From contig CAMLJM010000011.1 of NCBI GenBank assembly GCA_946480475.1, positions 13,966 through 77,965 on the forward strand: a stretch of 64,000 nucleotides of DNA, written 5' to 3'. The notes beneath the pieces are model-generated. The model saw only the letters and a program-made list of their open reading frames with translations. It was not told where the DNA came from and did no database searches. This DNA is from an uncultured Alphaproteobacteria bacterium (GTDB taxonomy: Bacteria; Pseudomonadota; Alphaproteobacteria; Micavibrionales; Micavibrionaceae). Positions 23,543 through 32,514 of the stretch are shown here, in pieces. The position numbers and the translations under genes are program-made. Numbering within the stretch: the first letter of the stretch is position 1; every line of letters begins with the position of its first letter.

Positions 23543-24679
23543 TTATGTCAGATGCATCTGCTTGACGACATATTTGATTACGTCTTCTGCCTCGACACCT
23601 TGCTCCCGGTCAGGCCGCATAATCATGCGGTGTTCCAGCACAGGCAGGGCCAGACGCGCAATATCCCTGGCATCAGGGGACAGCGCACCGTTTTTGTTAA
23701 ACTTCTCGGCAATTACCAGTGCTTTGGCAGCTAACAGGAAAGAGATCTCGGAGCGGGGTGATGGACCTGCCATTACGTTCCGGCTAATAAACTCATCCTT
23801 GCTATCTTCAGGACGCAGAGCACGCACAAGATCAACGGCTTTCTCAGCCACTTCGTTGCTGATAGGCAGGATGCGGGCGATGTCCTGAATGATAATCAGT
23901 TCCTGAGGCGTCATGACGGCCTGAGCCTTCAGAGCCCCTTTGGGGTTCTTGCGTGTCGTCATATCGGCGCCGAGGCTGTCATCACCCTGCTTGAATCTTT
24001 CGTGGGCTTCTATCATTTCGCCAATGTCTGCCTCGGTAGAGGATTGCGACAGAGCAATCTTTACTTCGGCGTCTCGGCTTGCATATTTAAATTTGGCTTT
24101 CAGCATAAAACGGTCAGCCTGCGCTTCAGGCAGTTTGTTGGTACCACCCTGGTCCACGGGGTTCTGTGTTGCCATGACATGGTAGGGACGCGGCAGGCTG
24201 CGTGTCTCCCCATCAACTGTAACCTGTCCCTCTTCCATCGCTTCCAAAAGACCGGATTGCGTTTTCTCACTGGCGCGGTTTACTTCGTCAGCAAGGACAA
24301 GCTGTGCAAACAAAGGACCCGGACGAAACTTCCATTCGTTAGATTTTCTGTCCAACACTTCTGATCCGGTGAGGTCAATCGGTTGCAGGTCAGCTGTAAA
24401 CTGAATACGTTTTGTGCTTAAGCCTGTGGCTTGTGAAATTGATTTGATGGTTCTGGTCTTGGCAAGACCGGGCATACCTTCTGCCAGAATATTGCCACCA
24501 CCCACGAGCGCCACAAAGATCAGGTTGACCATCTCGTCCTGGTCAAAGATATCTTTTCCTACTTCCGATTTAGCGGCCTGGATCAGCCTGGCGGCCCAAG
24601 TGATATATTCCTTCATTTTTTCAGCAACAGGTGCTGAAGATGAATGGGTATTAGACGCGGCTGATTGTCCGTGTGGCAC
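23543..24679 (-). CDS. moxR: MoxR-family AAA+ ATPase
   Basis: 378 aa from a GTG at 24679 (aggga 6 nt upstream). Walker A GMPGLAKTR (about residue 60), Walker B LVLADEVNRA with the sensor and arginine residues in VDQGGTNKLPEAQADRFML, and the MoxR lid region (SPRSEISFLLAAKALVIAEK). Residues 1-40 are a Ser/Ala-rich extension. MoxR ATPases act as chaperones that load metals or assemble complexes together with vWA proteins such as DUF58 and BatA, all of which are present downstream on the same strand. In relatives MoxR directly precedes DUF58; here four genes, one of them inverted, lie between. Confidence 0.93.
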   Translation of the reverse strand: MPHGQSAASNTHSSSAPVAEKMKEYITWAARLIQAAKSEVGKDIFDQDEMVNLIFVALVGGGNILAEGMPGLAKTRTIKSISQATGLSTKRIQFTADLQPIDLTGSEVLDRKSNEWKFRPGPLFAQLVLADEVNRASEKTQSGLLEAMEEGQVTVDGETRSLPRPYHVMATQNPVDQGGTNKLPEAQADRFMLKAKFKYASRDAEVKIALSQSSTEADIGEMIEAHERFKQGDDSLGADMTTRKNPKGALKAQAVMTPQELIIIQDIARILPISNEVAEKAVDLVRALRPEDSKDEFISRNVMAGPSPRSEISFLLAAKALVIAEKFNKNGALSPDARDIARLALPVLEHRMIMRPDREQGVEAEDVIKYVVKQMHLT

Positions 24680-24963
24680 GCTAGTTCTCCCTGTAAGAGT
24701 CTTTTATTTATTTGTTATAGGGAGGACATTAGCGAAAAAAGACGGGGCTGCCAAACGGAGTTTTGGAAAAATACAGAAACTTAGTATTTGCATATTAAAA
24801 CGAGTTGCATCATCCCGCCCTTCACCTTACCCAATAATTAATAAATAAAATGAAGGGGTTAAATACTAAGCCAATCCATGGCGCTGTGATTATAGAAAAT
24901 TTACGGATTGTTAACCCCGTGCGCGTAGATTGGGGGAGTAATTCAAGGGACATGGAGTGACGC

Positions 24964-25173
24964 ATGGGAAAGATATTTAAACCTATTATTGGGGAAGACG
25001 GCACACATCATGGCTTTGATGTTACCGTAGCGCCGACACAAAACCATGCGCCGATAGAACGTCTGGCAAAAATCCAGGATCCTTCAGGAAGTCAGGCTTA
25101 TTATCAGGGTCTTCTGGAACAGCGTGATGCTGCTGTCAAACCCGCCTTGAAACCCGATGGCATGAAACACTAA
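24964..25173 (+). CDS. small hypothetical protein, 69 aa
   Basis: Not recognised. Hydrophilic, no signal peptide, membrane helix or cysteine: MGKIFKPIIGEDGTHHGFDV followed by a Pro/Ala-rich middle and SQAYYQGLLEQRDA. The ATG has a ggag sequence 6 nt upstream. It overlaps the TlpA-type gene tail to tail by 4 bp. The 284 bp between MoxR and this gene hold no other gene or clear signal. The compact coding layout gives moderate support. Confidence 0.6.
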   Translation: MGKIFKPIIGEDGTHHGFDVTVAPTQNHAPIERLAKIQDPSGSQAYYQGLLEQRDAAVKPALKPDGMKH

Positions 25174-25742
25174 TCAGTGGAAAGGCTGGTCAGATATTTT
25201 TTAGTTTCATCGCTATCCCACTCGATGCTCAGGCCCGCGACCTTGCGGGCCATCATCATTTCTGGGGTCAGGATAATCGTTTCCGGCACGCGTATTGTCT
25301 GGAAAACATCCTGGGAAATGGATTTATCTGCATCTGAGAAAAGCTTAAGGTTCTTGGCCTTCGTATGTTCGGGGACATAACGCTTCATGAAAGCAGGGAT
25401 GACCTTCGGATCTTCATCGATAGACACTGCCAGGATAACCAGATCATCAGGCATGGATTGTGCTAATCTTACAAACTGCGGAAACTCAGCAATGCAGGGC
25501 GTACACCACGTGGCCCAGAAATTCAGCAAAACAGTTTTGCCTTTGAAATCATGCAGTTTTACAGTTTTGCCCTGAAGGTCTGTGAGTGTTATATCAGGGG
25601 CAACCGGCCCTGAAGATGCAGGGCGTTCTGGTTGTGCTGGCTTTGCAGGAGTAACTCTTGTCTGGCCATCTATGAGCCATGTTGCACCTAGCGTGAGCGC
25701 CAGAATGGCAATCACCAGCAATGCATTCAGTTTCCTATGCAT
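25170..25742 (-). CDS. TlpA/ResA-type thiol:disulfide oxidoreductase
   Basis: 190 aa from the ATG at 25742, preceded by aggagg; an in-frame extension to 25772 reaches into the upstream gene. One N-terminal signal anchor (about 5-25), a Pro-rich linker, then a thioredoxin fold (about 60-185) with active site WATWCTPCIAEFP and the cis-Pro region (IRVPETIILTPE). The CTPC dithiol and VNFWATWC-like strand are those of ResA/TlpA proteins that reduce apocytochrome c heme-binding cysteines. Its start overlaps the end of the ResB-CcsA gene by 8 bp, so it is translated with it, which supports a role in cytochrome c maturation. The membrane anchor places the active site in the periplasm. Confidence 0.92.
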   Translation of the reverse strand: MHRKLNALLVIAILALTLGATWLIDGQTRVTPAKPAQPERPASSGPVAPDITLTDLQGKTVKLHDFKGKTVLLNFWATWCTPCIAEFPQFVRLAQSMPDDLVILAVSIDEDPKVIPAFMKRYVPEHTKAKNLKLFSDADKSISQDVFQTIRVPETIILTPEMMMARKVAGLSIEWDSDETKKYLTSLSTD

Positions 25743-28653
25743 GACGTATACGCCTCCTATACAGGAAAGCAATCAATGCACATTCGAGAATGCAGAATAT
25801 TACCAGCCCCGTCGCGATGCCTGAAATGAAGCCGTAGGAATGCAGGCCCACACTCAGGAGGTTGACGCCAAACCACGCCAGTGCCACGACCATATTCAGG
25901 GCAGCAATACCAACGGCATAGAGTGGCAATGAAAGGTGTCCGCCCATGCGCCCATGCAATAACCACGTAATCCAGAGCACAATCAGTAAAGCGCCATTTT
26001 CTTTAGGGTCCCAACCCCAGAAGCGGCCCCATGATTGGTCAGCCCAGATGCCGCCCAGAATAGTGCCGACAGTTGTAAACAAGAGGGCAGAAAGTGCCAT
26101 ACGGTGCATGCTGGTGAACAGACCGGAACGATCATGTAGAGAGAAAAGCCAGGCATGTGCCAGCATGGCGGCAATGATCGAAAGCCCATAACCGCTCGTC
26201 ACGATCAATACATGCGTTGCCAGCCAGAAATTCGTATTCAATACGGCAACCAGCATCGAGAGGGAATCGCCGCTGCGTGCACCAAAGTAAAGCGATACAC
26301 AAAGTATCAGCACGCCTGAGAATGCAGCAGTCAGTCCTGTTAATACTTCGCGGCGCTTCCAGAACAAAAATGTACCTACGATCACGCATATCAGCGAGAC
26401 AAAAAGAAGGGACTCATAAAGCGTGCCCACAGGAGGGCGTGAAAGGATATAAACCCGCATCATAATGCCGCATGCGTGGATCACGGCTCCCAATGACAGG
26501 GCCCACAATGCTGTATGGAGATAGCGGTCATAACCTCCATTTCTTAAGCATGCCAAAAGCAATAAAATGGCGAGCGTATAGAGCAGCAGCGCCGCCTGGA
26601 ACGGATTGAGCTTATTATAGAGACGTTCAATATTGAAATGAGTGCTGTCGGCATCCTGACTAAGTTTTTTTGCCGTATGCCGCCAGGCCTCAGGATCATC
26701 GTTAAGCCAGGCAAGTCCCAAGGTGCGCCATTCATCGATTAAGGCGGCGGTCGCGGGCGATCCCTGGCCCTGTTGCAGGACAGCCCAGGGGCTTAGGCGT
26801 TCCTCATGATTCCAATCAACAGGTATGACGCGGAATAACTGATTGTTCGCACTGCTGCCTGATAACGTCTCCAGCTGCCAGGAGAAAAGGGCAATCGCTT
26901 TTTCCTCGTCGTTATAATTTGAAAGGTCATCACCACGCTTTTTTATGATTTCCTTTAGGCGCTTCTGCGCACGATCTTCATATTTGCGCAGGGTCAGATA
27001 ATCAGGTGATGAACTCTCTAGGCCTTTTCTTTCTTTTTCACTGAGTAAGCTATCGGGGACTTGAACAGCTAAAGGAAGGATTAGGGAGAATGACCGCATC
27101 AACTGCATATAGGCGGAAACTTTATCGTGTAATTCCAGGAGCTGCTTCTGGCGTGCTTCCAGTTTATCGGCGGGCGTTTGTAAAAGAACCTGGATGCGTT
27201 CTGCCTGCTGGCTAAGCGGGCCTGCAATTTGTGGCAAGGTGTAAAGGGCGCCTGGAACATGGGGAAGATGCAGGGCCCGCTGAATATCGCGGTTCCGCAC
27301 AACAAAAACCGGGCGCTCCGCCGCACGCACAGGATCAAATAACAACTCTGCCAGCCACTCGCTGGCAGACATGCCATCAAGCGTGCTCTTGCCTGAAAAT
27401 GTACGAAGTTGGGTCTGTGCAAACGTTTCCAGGGGTTTCAGCCGCCCCTCATGCAGGACGGGGATCATACGAAAATCCTGCATATCCATGTCTGCTGCTT
27501 GCGCCGGACTATACTGCAGGCATGTCATCGTTAATAAAACAGCCAAAGCAAGGCGGCCACGTGTGGAAATAAGCAGATGCAGAATAAGCCCTGCCGCAAT
27601 AATGGCGCTGGCGATATAGGGGAATAGCCGGCCTATATTCCACACAACGCTCAGAACTGTCGTTTCGCTGCCATCAGGTTTCTGCATATAAGACGACTGG
27701 TAAAAAGTGTAACCGCGGTAGCGTAGAGGATTATTCATGCTGATTTCGGCAGGCCATGTCGTATCGCCATCCTTGATGGTTAGGACGGAACGATAAGCAC
27801 GGGCCATATCCATGCCGGGATAATTGTCTTTTTCGACATCTTCCAGCGCAAGCGTGAAGGGAAGTCCCGAAGTCGATTTGCGGAAGCGCAATTCATAGAT
27901 ATGGTCCTTGATATCAAATTGCGGATAGAGCGGCATAACTTCCGTCATCATATACAAGCCGTCTGTATCCTCCCCTGTTCCCCGTACGGCTATATTGACC
28001 GCGCCATGATTGTTTTCGTTCTGCATGTCGGGTTTTACGGGAACCATCTCTATTTTTGCGCCAGGGCCGCGCCAATTCTCTCCCTCAACCTTCTCACGCG
28101 CCTGTGGTGTGCCATTGGCCATGTAAGACATGATCTTGACGTTAAAAGGCAGTCCTTGTTCCAGTCCCAGCAGTAATCCAGGCTTCAATTTTTCCGCGGG
28201 CAGTGCGAAAATAATGTCGCCGTCACGACTGATGGTAAGAATACGTGCATGATAATCTTCAATCAGCGCTGATTCAGATTTCTCGTCGATGACAATAAAG
28301 CCTTCACGGGCCGTAAGGGCTGTCAGTAAACCGCCCGCCAGTAATACAAGCACACCCAGATGCGTAAGAATGATGCCCGCGCGCGACCATTGCCAGCGAC
28401 TCTCCCCGATAAACTTGGCAAGCAGGGCAATAAAGATAATAGCCGTGACCGTATAGCCGCCGGGCAGCGGCAAGAAGCCCCACCAGAAGATAAACGAGGA
28501 GAAAAATGTTTTCTCGGCGATATAAAGCCCGACATATTTCTGCGCAATCGTACCCGCCACCAGCAATACCATCAGCCAGGGTAGCGTCCAGAACGGTATA
28601 GCGGGCCGCGACAGGAATGCCGCAAGCGCCGAGACTTTGGAAAGGGATTTCAT
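25735..28653 (-). CDS. ccsBA: fused ResB-CcsA (system II) cytochrome c synthetase
   Basis: 972 aa from the ATG at 28653 (a TTG-led extension to 28713 overlaps the upstream gene). The N-terminal third is ResB/CcsB: four helices with PWLMVLLVAGTIAQKYVGLY and a large periplasmic loop that includes AISMNNPLRYRGYTFYQSSY. A middle segment begins FRMIPVLHEGRLKPLETFAQ, a trait of the Bacteroidetes/Epsilonproteobacteria-type fused proteins. The C-terminal third is CcsA/CcmC-like with about eight helices and the heme-handling box WGRFWGWDPKENGALLIVLW flanked by His residues. The enzyme moves heme out of the cell and joins it to CXXCH sites of apocytochromes. Paired with the TlpA-type reductant at 25170. 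Most Alphaproteobacteria use system I (Ccm) instead, so this may be acquired or an additional system. Confidence 0.9.
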   Translation of the reverse strand: MKSLSKVSALAAFLSRPAIPFWTLPWLMVLLVAGTIAQKYVGLYIAEKTFFSSFIFWWGFLPLPGGYTVTAIIFIALLAKFIGESRWQWSRAGIILTHLGVLVLLAGGLLTALTAREGFIVIDEKSESALIEDYHARILTISRDGDIIFALPAEKLKPGLLLGLEQGLPFNVKIMSYMANGTPQAREKVEGENWRGPGAKIEMVPVKPDMQNENNHGAVNIAVRGTGEDTDGLYMMTEVMPLYPQFDIKDHIYELRFRKSTSGLPFTLALEDVEKDNYPGMDMARAYRSVLTIKDGDTTWPAEISMNNPLRYRGYTFYQSSYMQKPDGSETTVLSVVWNIGRLFPYIASAIIAAGLILHLLISTRGRLALAVLLTMTCLQYSPAQAADMDMQDFRMIPVLHEGRLKPLETFAQTQLRTFSGKSTLDGMSASEWLAELLFDPVRAAERPVFVVRNRDIQRALHLPHVPGALYTLPQIAGPLSQQAERIQVLLQTPADKLEARQKQLLELHDKVSAYMQLMRSFSLILPLAVQVPDSLLSEKERKGLESSSPDYLTLRKYEDRAQKRLKEIIKKRGDDLSNYNDEEKAIALFSWQLETLSGSSANNQLFRVIPVDWNHEERLSPWAVLQQGQGSPATAALIDEWRTLGLAWLNDDPEAWRHTAKKLSQDADSTHFNIERLYNKLNPFQAALLLYTLAILLLLACLRNGGYDRYLHTALWALSLGAVIHACGIMMRVYILSRPPVGTLYESLLFVSLICVIVGTFLFWKRREVLTGLTAAFSGVLILCVSLYFGARSGDSLSMLVAVLNTNFWLATHVLIVTSGYGLSIIAAMLAHAWLFSLHDRSGLFTSMHRMALSALLFTTVGTILGGIWADQSWGRFWGWDPKENGALLIVLWITWLLHGRMGGHLSLPLYAVGIAALNMVVALAWFGVNLLSVGLHSYGFISGIATGLVIFCILECALIAFLYRRRIRHA

Positions 28654-28705
28654 GGCCCTTAGCAATAATGGGCAGCGGACGTTTCGTACAGAGAAAACTG
28701 CCGCT

Positions 28706-29059
28706 TCAGGCAAGCAAAATGTCGATAATTTTCAATATTTTGGTTTGTTCAACGGGGTCAGTCATTTGCTGTAATTTTAAGGTGCGCTTCATGATCGCAG
28801 GGTTGATTTTATTGTGCCCATCTGACGTGGGAGGCGGCAAACTTTCAAAAAAGTAAGCATGTGGTACCTTTAAGGCTATGCTTAACGCATGGAGCCGTGT
28901 GGCAGGGATGGCGCTGGCTCCAATTTCATATTTCTGAATCTGCTGATAAGTAACGGCAATCGCTTGCGCCAAGTACTCTTGGGTCATCCCACGGCTTTGG
29001 CGCAAAATCCTGAGATTTTGGCCGATTGTTTTATCCTCTAAAGAAGGGGTCGCTACCAT
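28706..29059 (-). CDS. XRE-family helix-turn-helix regulator
   Basis: 117 aa from the ATG at 29059 (MVATPSLEDK); a longer frame adds 46 residues that cross the operator region and look non-coding. Residues about 12-65 are a Cro/CI-type domain: IGQNLRILRQSRGMTQEYLA, then QQIQKYEIGASAIPATRLHA. A C-terminal helical tail (ILKIIDILLA) may dimerise. A similar layout, XRE domain plus short helical tail with a FFESLP motif after the HTH, is common in alphaproteobacterial regulators. There is little Shine-Dalgarno. The gene is divergent from an S24-type repressor, with two palindromes between them, and stops 52 bp before the ResB-CcsA start. Confidence 0.85.
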   Translation of the reverse strand: MVATPSLEDKTIGQNLRILRQSRGMTQEYLAQAIAVTYQQIQKYEIGASAIPATRLHALSIALKVPHAYFFESLPPPTSDGHNKINPAIMKRTLKLQQMTDPVEQTKILKIIDILLA

Positions 29060-29071
29060 CGAATTAATATA

Positions 29072-29116
29072 TTTCCAATTTAGAAATATATCAAATATTA
29101 ATTTCCAAATTGGAAA
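29072..29116. promoter_or_regulatory. twin palindromic operator between two repressor genes
   Basis: TTTCCAAATTGGAAA (29102-29116) is a perfect 15-bp palindrome; TTTCCAATTTAGAAA (29072-29086) is an imperfect copy. Centres are 30 bp apart, about three helical turns. They occupy the 92-bp gap between the divergent genes and would suit cooperative binding by one or both of the encoded HTH proteins. Confidence 0.75.
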
Positions 29117-29151
29117 TATCATAGTGCTTATATTGCCATGATAATAAGGCC

Positions 29152-29748
29152 ATGGACGCAACATGGCTAAAAACGCAATTTGAACTGAATCCTGCAAAAA
29201 CCCGGGCGGATTTAGCCCGTGCTTTGGCGCTGGACCCTCCGGCTATCAGTAAAATTCTGGCTGGGACCCGTCAGATCAAGGCTCACGAATATGTGGCGAT
29301 GCGTCGGTTCTTTGATCTGCCTACAGACGGGCATAAAGCAGCTACACGCGGCAGCTATCAGCTGCAGACATTGCAGGCGGGTTTATCCGAACAGGAAGTG
29401 TCAGAGGATCAAGATGCCTGGATAATGCCAGCACGTTTGCTGGAATCTAAAACCACAGCACCACCCGAGAAGATCAGAATTTTTACAGTACGTGATAATA
29501 GCATGGAGCCTGACTTTGCGGTCGGCACACAAGTGTTGGTGGATCTTTCCGACAATATGCCTTCGCCGCCCGGGGTATTCGTCATGTCCGATGGGGTGGG
29601 GCCTGTCCTGCGTCAGTGCGATATAGTACCAGGCGAGAAACCGCTGATGGTGAATATCTCATCACGGAGCGGGGTTTCTTTTCGTCTGCCTGTCGAGAAC
29701 GTCCATATTACCGGGCGTGTGATCGCCCGGCTTGAATGGCTGAAATAA
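29152..29748 (+). CDS. CI/LexA-like repressor with S24 peptidase-type domain, probably non-cleaving
   Basis: 198 aa. N-terminal HTH (about 10-55: TRADLARALALDPPAISKIL, followed by GTRQIKAHEYVAM). C-terminal S24 fold (about 105-195): VRDNSMEPDFAVGTQVLVDL contains the SMEP nucleophile serine, and the following strand reads GPVLRQCDIVPG, where LexA/CI-type proteins carry the catalytic Lys (V-K-R-L or similar). Here that position appears to be Arg/Leu, so self-cleavage is doubtful. Such proteins can still dimerise through the S24 fold. Divergent from the XRE regulator at 28706 with twin operators between; convergent with the Lon-type gene (10 bp). Confidence 0.85.
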   Translation: MDATWLKTQFELNPAKTRADLARALALDPPAISKILAGTRQIKAHEYVAMRRFFDLPTDGHKAATRGSYQLQTLQAGLSEQEVSEDQDAWIMPARLLESKTTAPPEKIRIFTVRDNSMEPDFAVGTQVLVDLSDNMPSPPGVFVMSDGVGPVLRQCDIVPGEKPLMVNISSRSGVSFRLPVENVHITGRVIARLEWLK

Positions 29749-29758
29749 TCATGTGCCT

Positions 29759-32050
29759 TTAAGGCGCGCGCCTGGCCAATATAGCGGGTATTGGCCTGTC
29801 AGGCTTGTCCTGTTTATCCGGTGCAGACTCAGGCGATGCCGCATAGGATAATAACTTCGGTGCAGCGACTTGTGTTGCAAATACGTGCTTCAATACATCT
29901 TCGGCTGTTTCAACAGGAATGATCTGAAGTTTGCTTCTGATTTCATCTGAGGCATCGCTCAAATCTCTCATATTCGCCTGCGGGATCAATACTGTCGTAA
30001 TACCCTCCCGCATGGCGCCCTCCAGCTTCTCGATGGTGCCTCCGATGGCGCGAACGCGGCCACCCAATGTCAATTTCCCTGTCATGGCGAGATTGGCGCG
30101 CAGGGGCTCATCTTTAATCGCCGACATACAGGCGCTCAATAAAGCTATCCCGGCAGAAGGGCCATCTTTCGCACCGTCACCGACGGCATCGACATGCAAC
30201 TCTATTTTCTCGAGATCATCAGGTTTCACGCCATGATTTTTTGCGTTAGCCTTAATCCAAGAGGTTACGACGTCAATCGACTCCTGCATTACCTCTTTCA
30301 TTTGGCCAGTGCGCTTGATTTTCAGGCCATCTTTGCCTTCCATCTTAATGGCTTCGAATGGCAATACGCTGCCAAAGCTGCCGGCGACGCCCAGTCCATT
30401 CGAAACACCGACAGAATCTTTATGGGTGAGCATATCGCTATATATACGCGGTTTTCCTAGATAGTCGGTAAGGTCGGATTCTTTAACTTCTACGATTTCA
30501 TCAACATCTTCACGTTCAAGTTTATAGGCCACTTTGCGGCATATCTTCTCGATCAGCCTTTCCAGTTCTCGTACGCCCGGTTCTCGTACATATTTGCTGA
30601 TAATGGCCTTCAATGTTTCATCAGGAATGCTAATATCATCTTGTGATAATCCCGCTTTTTCCATTTGTTGGGGCAGCAAGTGATATTGCGCGATTTTCAG
30701 TTTCTTTTCCGATGTATATGACGGCAGGTCGACAACCTCCATGCGGTCACGCAGGGCAGGCATGATGTTCCACTTGTCATTGGATGTGGCAATAAACAGG
30801 ACATCGCTAAGGTCGAACTCAACATCTACATAAGTATCGCGGAAATGTGAGTTCTGCTCCGGATCAATCACTTCAAGGAGTGCTGATTCGACATCAGGGT
30901 TGTCACCATTACCGGTGCCCACCTTGTCGATCTCATCAAGCAGAAAAAGTGGATTTTTAACGCCAGCCTCTATCAGGCCCTTGACGATACGGCCAGGCAG
31001 AGCGCCTGTGTAAGTGCTCGAATGTCCGCGAATGGCAACAGAATCACGCACCCCGCCTAAGGCGATACGAACCAGCGTCCGGCCCGTAGCATAAGCAATA
31101 GCCTGCGCCAGTGATGTTTTGCCTATACCGGGCGCGCCATTGAAGCAAAGCACTTTGCCGCTGCTATTGCCCGTGCGCTGCTGTACGGCGACATGTTCAG
31201 CAATAATATCTTTGGCCTTGTCCAGGCCATAATGCTTCTCATCTAGACGAAGTTCTGTTTCTTCAATGTCGCTAATAAGTCTTGATTGCCTGTTCCATGG
31301 CAGGGACACCAGCGTTTCCAGGGCACGCAGCAGACTTTTATAATCGCCTGATGTTTCCTGCATGCCGTCCATAAGTTTCAACTGGCTGTGCAAATGCTTC
31401 ATGGCCGCAGGGGGTAATTCCTTATCTTCAGCCCGCAGGACCAGCATGTTTAGTTCGTCACTATTATAATCGCCTTTACGGGCGTTTTTCTTTTCTTGCA
31501 GAAGCCCCTCATGCGTTTCATAACGTCTGTCAAACTGATGGGTCACGCGGTTTAGTAAACGTTGCATACGATCATCAACCCGCAGCGCATGATCCGTCCG
31601 GAATGTATCGGCCAGAGCTGCCGCCGCCCTTTTCCAGGCGGGCATGACGTCAATCAGTTCAATCCGCGGCTTGTTGCCAAAAATGCTTAAGCACTCTGGT
31701 TCCTTGAAGGGGTAGTCATCCTCCATCTGGATGCCGCGTTCCCTTTCAAAGTCAGCACGTGCGGTGCGCAGAGACACTTTCTTCTGGTCACGCATTTCCA
31801 GCAGGATACGGTAAGGCTCCAGGGGGATGTCATCTTTTTCAAGCGCAAACGTTGCATCAATATAGGCATCAAGCAGACTATCAAACGCTACTTGGCGGAA
31901 ATTCCGACCATCGACAAGATCGGGGTCGAGCATGACATAGGCATCAATGAATTCTTGCTTGCGCTCAATTGTATCGATGATACCGACAAGGTTATCGAGC
32001 GCTTCTTTCAGCCTTACATCAGCCAGAGGTTTCTTTTTCTTGGTCGCCAT
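29759..32050 (-). CDS. Lon-type ATP-dependent protease without the usual N-terminal domain
   Basis: 763 aa. Residues about 1-240 are helical and charged and do not resemble the LAN substrate-binding domain of LonA (no PVLPLRD start). From about 250 it follows LonA closely: HYGLDKAKDIIAEHVAVQQR, Walker A GAPGIGKTS, LFLLDEIDKVG (Walker B), VLFIATSNDKW, then the protease domain with GSLGEVMQES-like RTGQMKEVMQESI, catalytic Ser in KDGPSAGIALLSA and catalytic Lys in GGTIEKLEGA. A 35-residue Pro/Ala/Asp-rich tail closes the protein. So the ATPase and Ser-Lys protease should work, but substrate selection must differ from housekeeping Lon. It may be a second Lon or a degenerate LonA. It stands alone, with a Shine-Dalgarno ggga. 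Confidence 0.9.
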   Translation of the reverse strand: MATKKKKPLADVRLKEALDNLVGIIDTIERKQEFIDAYVMLDPDLVDGRNFRQVAFDSLLDAYIDATFALEKDDIPLEPYRILLEMRDQKKVSLRTARADFERERGIQMEDDYPFKEPECLSIFGNKPRIELIDVMPAWKRAAAALADTFRTDHALRVDDRMQRLLNRVTHQFDRRYETHEGLLQEKKNARKGDYNSDELNMLVLRAEDKELPPAAMKHLHSQLKLMDGMQETSGDYKSLLRALETLVSLPWNRQSRLISDIEETELRLDEKHYGLDKAKDIIAEHVAVQQRTGNSSGKVLCFNGAPGIGKTSLAQAIAYATGRTLVRIALGGVRDSVAIRGHSSTYTGALPGRIVKGLIEAGVKNPLFLLDEIDKVGTGNGDNPDVESALLEVIDPEQNSHFRDTYVDVEFDLSDVLFIATSNDKWNIMPALRDRMEVVDLPSYTSEKKLKIAQYHLLPQQMEKAGLSQDDISIPDETLKAIISKYVREPGVRELERLIEKICRKVAYKLEREDVDEIVEVKESDLTDYLGKPRIYSDMLTHKDSVGVSNGLGVAGSFGSVLPFEAIKMEGKDGLKIKRTGQMKEVMQESIDVVTSWIKANAKNHGVKPDDLEKIELHVDAVGDGAKDGPSAGIALLSACMSAIKDEPLRANLAMTGKLTLGGRVRAIGGTIEKLEGAMREGITTVLIPQANMRDLSDASDEIRSKLQIIPVETAEDVLKHVFATQVAAPKLLSYAASPESAPDKQDKPDRPIPAILARRAP

Positions 32051-32142
32051 AGTACGCAGTTCTCCCTATTTTTTATAAGAAAGAAGATTAGGTATAAAAA
32101 GTACGGCAGGCAAACTTTTATTTGTCAGAATGAACATAAACA

Positions 32143-32164
32143 AAAGGCGCCACAGGGCGCCTTT
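32143..32164 (-). terminator. terminator of rpmG
   Basis: Stem AAAGGCGCC / GGCGCCTTT with a 4-nt loop; on the minus strand it is followed by TTGTTT. It lies 27 bp after the rpmG stop. Confidence 0.85.
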
Positions 32165-32190
32165 CTTTAAAAAACAGCAGAAAACGGCCA

Positions 32191-32397
32191 CTATTTTTTG
32201 TGCGGTGGCATTTTCTTTTCTTCGAAAACGACATGCATGCCTGGTTTACCGGTCTCTGGGTTCAGGGCCCAAGGATCGTACTTCTTAATTTTCATTTTTT
32301 CCGTTTTTGTACGGGGGTTTTTCGTCGTGTAGTAACGGTAGCCGGTGCCAGCCGAGCTCTCCAGACGAATTTTCATGGCCACGCTTTTCTTCGCCAT
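32191..32397 (-). CDS. rpmG: 50S ribosomal protein L33 (bL33), C-terminally longer
   Basis: 68 aa: [20 protein letters not shown] then [20 protein letters not shown]. These are the bL33 core, in the zinc-free form (no CxxC motifs). The usual alphaproteobacterial protein is about 55 aa and ends soon after KYDPxxRKHVxFKExK; here [12 protein letters not shown] is inserted before [10 protein letters not shown], adding about 12 residues. bL33 sits near the E site of the large subunit. It is followed by a terminator and is downstream of rnr, as is common in the class. Confidence 0.95.
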   Translation of the reverse strand: MAKKSVAMKIRLESSAGTGYRYYTTKNPRTKTEKMKIKKYDPWALNPETGKPGMHVVFEEKKMPPHKK

Positions 32398-32514
32398 AAC
32401 GCTAAATCCTTGTAAATATTGGGCATTTCAAAAGGGAAAAAGCCCGAAAACCTGTGGAACAGGGGCGTAATTTACGGATTTCCGCAGGAATGTCAAGGAA
32501 ATCCGCTAAATCAT

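Noticed and set aside
24680..24963. 284-bp gap between MoxR and the 69-aa gene
   Set aside because: Searched for small genes, RNA structures and EcfG-type promoters; nothing supportable was found.
29060..29197. N-terminal extension of the XRE regulator
   Set aside because: It would translate the palindromic operators and adds no recognisable sequence.
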